Assembly (NCBI GenBank): GCA_937930135.1
Contig: CALGVO010000146.1
Span: forward strand, 1-5,866
Direction of reading: 5' to 3'
DNA length: 5,866 nt
Source: an uncultured Synechococcus sp.
GTDB taxonomy: Bacteria > Cyanobacteriota > Cyanobacteriia > PCC-6307 > Cyanobiaceae
The translations under genes were made by a program, and so were the position numbers. Positions 1 to 5,866 of the stretch are shown here, piece after piece (positions within the stretch are counted from its first letter, which is position 1; each line of letters opens with the position of its first letter). The notes below the pieces were generated by a model that saw only the letters and a program-made list of their open reading frames with translations, was not told the origin of the DNA and did not search any database.

Positions 1-78
1 CTGGAACGGCTGCTGGATGACGGGCGCAAGCAAACGTTTCCGCGATCCAACCAAATCCTGGCTAGAATTGACAACTAG
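1..78 (+). CDS. 3' end of an unidentified upstream gene (partial)
   Basis: Reading from base 1 gives 25 sense codons (LERLLDDGRK... ending ...ILARIDN) before a TAG at 76-78. The charged, leucine-containing peptide resembles an ordinary helical C-terminus, but it is too short to identify a family. If real, it lies 37 bases before the acyltransferase ATG at 116, so the two could be co-transcribed. It also argues against starting the acyltransferase at the ATG at 17, which would lie inside this gene in another frame. The alternative is that this frame is open by chance. Confidence 0.42.
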   Translation: MERLLDDGRKQTFPRSNQILARIDN

Positions 79-115
79 TCATGTCTCGCACTGCTGCGAT
101 GAATCAACGGCAGAT

Positions 116-838
116 ATGCGGCAACTTGTTCCCCTGAAAATATCACGTAGCTTGCTCGGTGTTGCTGGCGTGTCATCATCGTGCCACCATCTTGAGCGTG
201 TGCCCAGAAAAAATCGCTTGTTGGTTGTCAGTAATCATCGCAGTTTGTTTGATGCTCCTTTGTTGATGAGAGCGATCGGCCGACCGGTGCGATTCGTTTG
301 TCATCACTACATGAGTCAAGTGCCACTCTTGCAGCAGGCCACAATGATAATGGGAGCTTTTCCGCTTGAGTCTGGTCAAGGTTGTCAGGCGTCATTCTTT
401 CGCAAGTCGGCCAGGTTGTTGCACTCCAATCAGGTGGTTGGTGTGTTTCCCGAAGGCGCAGATCCGATGGTGCACGTCAAGAGCCCCCATCAGCTGAGCC
501 CCTTCCACAGGGGTTTTGCCCACCTCGCCCTGAGAGTGCCGGTCGACGACCTTGCGATTCTTCCAGTGGCCATCGCTTCGAGGGATGAAAAGCTGAGAAA
601 ACTTGCACCGCTTGAATGGTTTCGGCATTTTGATCCGTCGGAAGCATTGTTTCAAGGCGATGGTTGGCATTCTGCGGTTATTTATCGTCATGTCGACATT
701 TTCTTTGGCCAGCCTTTGCTGATCGATAAGGGCTTGAGATCCCAGTATCGGGGTCATGGCGGCGCCGCTGTTGTGAAGGAAATCACGCAAGTCTGTTGGA
801 GCCAAATTGCTGACTTCTTGTCTCACGCATGCTGCTGA
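116..838 (+). CDS. PlsC-like lysophospholipid/1-acylglycerol-3-phosphate acyltransferase family protein
   Basis: A 240-residue protein with the LPLAT/PlsC signatures. The catalytic HX4D block is NHRSLFD, with His at about residue 41 and Asp at about 46. It is followed by an FHRG-type block at about 130-133, an FPEG substrate-binding block at about 111-114, and an ILPVAI strand near 148-153. Members of this family transfer an acyl group from acyl-ACP or acyl-CoA to a lysolipid or alcohol, usually at the inner membrane face. The exact acceptor cannot be read from sequence. An open frame extends to an ATG at 17, but ATG 116 is preferred: residues before it (Cys/His/Ser-rich) look non-coding, the region 1-78 reads better in another frame, and 240 residues suits the family. 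No strong Shine-Dalgarno precedes 116, so the start is uncertain. The alpha/beta hydrolase gene follows after 13 bases, which suggests an operon. GC is about 45-50% in sampled lines, well below the right side of the window. It could be a true PlsC, but the hydrolase partner favours a specialised acyl-ester role. Confidence 0.88.
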   Translation: MRQLVPLKISRSLLGVAGVSSSCHHLERVPRKNRLLVVSNHRSLFDAPLLMRAIGRPVRFVCHHYMSQVPLLQQATMIMGAFPLESGQGCQASFFRKSARLLHSNQVVGVFPEGADPMVHVKSPHQLSPFHRGFAHLALRVPVDDLAILPVAIASRDEKLRKLAPLEWFRHFDPSEALFQGDGWHSAVIYRHVDIFFGQPLLIDKGLRSQYRGHGGAAVVKEITQVCWSQIADFLSHACC

Positions 839-840
839 GG
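837..840 (+). promoter_or_regulatory. Shine-Dalgarno-like GAGG for the hydrolase gene
   Basis: GAGG overlaps the acyltransferase stop codon (TGA 836-838) and lies 11 bases before the ATG at 852. It is the main reason for choosing ATG 852 over the in-frame GTG at 840 or TTG at 807. The spacing is slightly long, so support is moderate. The arrangement is typical of translational coupling between adjacent operon genes. Confidence 0.4.
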
Positions 841-851
841 TGCTCGATTCC

Positions 852-1715
852 ATGAACGCCAGTTCCAGGTTTATGCGGTTGATCTCTTTCACGCCAGGGT
901 CGCCATCTCGGCCCTTGTTTATCTTTTTGCCGGGCATGGATGGCAGTGGACTTTCCCTGAAATCGCAGGTTGCGGGCCTTGCTTCGTATGTTGATATTCG
1001 CGGTCTATCCATACATCCAGACGATCGCTCAGGCTGGGACGAACTCACATTCCGGGTTGCTGCTTTGATCAGGAGGGAGAAGCAACTGCATCCTGGTCAA
1101 TCGGTCACAGTATGCGGCGAATCGTTTGGAGGTTGTTTGGCATTGAGTCTGATCTCACGCTTTCCAGACCTGTGCGATCAGTTGATTCTTGTTAATCCCG
1201 CTTCATCAGCCCGACAACAGCCATGGATCCATGCCTGCAGTGCGTTGACTCAGCTGTTGCCTGCGCCGCTCTACCAACTCTCCACCCTCAGTCTCTGTGA
1301 TCTGTTGATTGCATCCCACCGGGTCTGCAGAGCTCAAAGGCAGCGGCTGCTCGCCGCCATGCAGGCTGTCGGCCCCCAAAGTGCAGCCTGGAGATTGACA
1401 TTGCTCAGGCAGTTTCGTCTCGAGGATCTTGCTATCGATCGCGTGCGTCAGCCTGTGTTGATCCTGGCATCAGGCGCAGACCGCCTCCTCCCTTCTCGAG
1501 GCGAGGCGTTGCGCTTGGCGCGATGTCTTTCCTGGGCAACAATCCGCGTGCTGCCGGAGAGCGGGCACGCCTGTCTTCTCGAGAGTCAGATCGATCTATC
1601 TGCCCTGTGGGCAGCCGCAGGACTGGCTGATGAACGGTCAGATCAGAGCGCCCCGTGCTTGGTTGACTGCCATCTCGCGGCTCCGGCTGATGACCGCCAG
1701 TTCCGTTCAACATAA
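852..1715 (+). CDS. Alpha/beta hydrolase resembling the hydrolase domain of phytyl ester synthases
   Basis: A 287-residue alpha/beta-hydrolase. An oxyanion-loop motif LPGMDGSG sits at about residues 26-33 and the nucleophile elbow GESFGG at about 89-94 (Ser ~91). The acid Asp is in ASGADRLLPS (~210) and the catalytic His in ESGHACLL (~239). The triad is complete and in canonical order. LPGxDGxG, the SIHPDDRSGW segment and GESFGGCLALSL followed by LILVNPASS closely recall, from memory, the N-terminal domain of Arabidopsis PES1/PES2. An esterase or acyl-transfer role on lipids or prenyl esters is therefore plausible, but the substrate is unknown. No signal peptide or membrane span is evident. 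Start ATG 852 is supported by GAGG at 837-840; TTG 807 and GTG 840 are in-frame alternatives. The gene follows the acyltransferase after 13 bases, and its last codons overlap the lipocalin-like gene. The roughly 28 residues after GLADERS look poorly structured and may be a tail beyond the conserved fold. Confidence 0.87.
   Translation: MNASSRFMRLISFTPGSPSRPLFIFLPGMDGSGLSLKSQVAGLASYVDIRGLSIHPDDRSGWDELTFRVAALIRREKQLHPGQSVTVCGESFGGCLALSLISRFPDLCDQLILVNPASSARQQPWIHACSALTQLLPAPLYQLSTLSLCDLLIASHRVCRAQRQRLLAAMQAVGPQSAAWRLTLLRQFRLEDLAIDRVRQPVLILASGADRLLPSRGEALRLARCLSWATIRVLPESGHACLLESQIDLSALWAAAGLADERSDQSAPCLVDCHLAAPADDRQFRST
1619..1622 (+). promoter_or_regulatory. AGGA ribosome-binding-like site for an alternative lipocalin start at 1630
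   Basis: AGGA lies 7 bases before an in-frame ATG at 1630, a near-ideal spacing. It would extend the lipocalin-like protein by 20 residues to 170 aa and create an 86-base overlap with the hydrolase gene. The ATG at 1690 has no comparable site. Because it lies inside coding sequence it may be coincidental. Confidence 0.3.
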
Positions 1716-2129
1716 GCAGACCACGCTGAGCCATCAGGTGCTGGGCGTCTGGGGCCTGGTGTCCTACACCGTGGAAGTGCAGGAGACCGGTGAAACCTTC
1801 GCGCCGATGGGTGCGCATCCCCTGGGGTATGTGATCTTCACCGCCGAAGGCCGGCTCTCCTTCACCCTCTCAGCTCAGGGGCGGCAACCTGCCAGCACGG
1901 CTCAGGAGCAAGCTGACCTGCTCAACAGCATGATCGCCTACACCGGCAGCTACCGGCTGGAGGGGGACCGCTGGATCACCCAGGTGGATGTGGCCTGGAA
2001 CCCAGCCTGGGTTGGCACGGTCCAGACCCGTTACTACCGGGTGGAGAACGACCAGCTGATCGTCAGCACGCCCTGGCGGCTGATGCCGAACTGGCCGGAG
2101 AAGGGGATGACCCGCAGCATGGTGCGCTT

Positions 2130-2142
<13 letters not shown>
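1690..2142 (+). CDS. Lipocalin-like domain protein
   Basis: A 150-residue protein that resembles the small bacterial lipocalin-like domain family (Pfam Lipocalin_5 type). It opens with the characteristic LGVWGLVSY strand (about residues 18-26), followed by HPLGYVIFTAEGRLSF (about 43-58). A YTGSYRLEGD segment and a C-terminal run of alternating beta strands (QTRYYRVENDQLIV, then MVRFQRC) follow, consistent with a small beta-barrel. In the family such proteins are thought to bind or shield small hydrophobic ligands, but no ligand or enzymatic activity can be inferred here. There is no signal peptide, so it is probably cytosolic. Start ATG 1690 gives a 26-base overlap with the hydrolase gene. 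ATG 1630 (170 aa) has a better ribosome-binding site but an 86-base overlap, and its extra N-terminus (RAPRAWLTAISRLRL) lies outside the conserved domain. Its stop overlaps the end of the oppositely transcribed oxoprolinase gene by 13 bases. GC is higher than in the two genes before it. Confidence 0.78.
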
Positions 2143-5771
<3,629 letters not shown>

Positions 5772-5823
5772 CCGCAGTCCGCACTGACGTGCGCAATCGT
5801 TCTGATGATTCAATCGAAATCCA

Positions 5824-5866
5824 TCAAGCGAAGCGGACCTGCGTCGTTTCGGCGATCAGCTCCTTG
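5824..5866 (-). CDS. Possible 3' end of an unidentified gene upstream of the oxoprolinase (partial)
   Basis: Read on the minus strand from the window edge, the frame gives KELIAETTQVRFA and then TGA (5826-5824). The peptide is plausible as a C-terminus but far too short to assign. If real, it ends 52 bases before the oxoprolinase ATG at 5771, which would place the oxoprolinase downstream in the same operon and explain why no clear promoter is seen in the gap. The frame could also be open by chance over so few codons. Confidence 0.38.
   Translation of the reverse strand, partial: KELIAETTQVRFA

Noticed and set aside
68..73. Perfect TTGACA as a -35 box for the acyltransferase gene
   Set aside because: No TATAAT-like hexamer lies 15-19 bases downstream; the nearest weak match, TGCGAT at 95-100, is 21 bases away. 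The site also falls inside the probable upstream coding end.
17..115. N-terminal extension of the acyltransferase to ATG 17
   Set aside because: The 33 extra residues are Cys/His/Ser-rich and unlike the family. The extension overlaps a better-looking upstream reading frame that ends at 78.
392..1048. 218-aa minus-strand open frame
   Set aside because: It lies opposite the well-supported acyltransferase and hydrolase genes and shows no recognisable motif, so it is an antisense shadow.
5772..5813. TTG 5813 as the oxoprolinase start
   Set aside because: It would add 14 residues (MNHQNDCARQCGLR) not expected before the VDRGGTFTD motif. The ATG at 5771 has equal ribosome-binding support and a better start codon.

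Overview
The window looks like chromosomal DNA from a GC-rich unicellular cyanobacterium, most likely of the Synechococcus/Cyanobium type. Three perfect copies of the cyanobacterial HIP1 octamer (GCGATCGC) lie in the large gene on the right. The left-hand gene pair also resembles the two halves of plant plastid phytyl ester synthases. The genus-level guess is inference.

Layout: positions 1-78 appear to be the 3' end of a plus-strand gene that enters from outside. A compact plus-strand cluster follows: a PlsC-type lysophospholipid acyltransferase (116-838), an alpha/beta hydrolase with a complete Ser-Asp-His triad (852-1715), and a small lipocalin-like protein (1690-2142) that overlaps the hydrolase gene. 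From 2142 down to 2130 the lipocalin gene runs tail-to-tail into a very large minus-strand gene (5771-2130). That gene encodes a single-chain ATP-dependent 5-oxoprolinase with fused HyuA-type and HyuB-type halves. At the far right, 5866-5824 on the minus strand may be the last codons of a further gene upstream of the oxoprolinase.

Function: the acyltransferase and hydrolase are probably co-transcribed and likely act together in acyl-ester turnover (lipid remodelling, or phytol/fatty-acid ester metabolism). The oxoprolinase belongs to a separate, oppositely transcribed unit and would return 5-oxoproline to L-glutamate in the cytosol. The lipocalin-like protein has no assignable substrate.

The first two genes have clearly lower GC and no HIP1 sites, while the right-hand part is near 65-70% GC in sampled lines. 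I found no RNA gene, insertion sequence, CRISPR array, phage gene or defence system. The window is densely coding, and no stretch longer than 300 bases lacks a gene. The most interesting point is the acyltransferase/hydrolase pair as a possible split, order-reversed counterpart of plant phytyl ester synthases.
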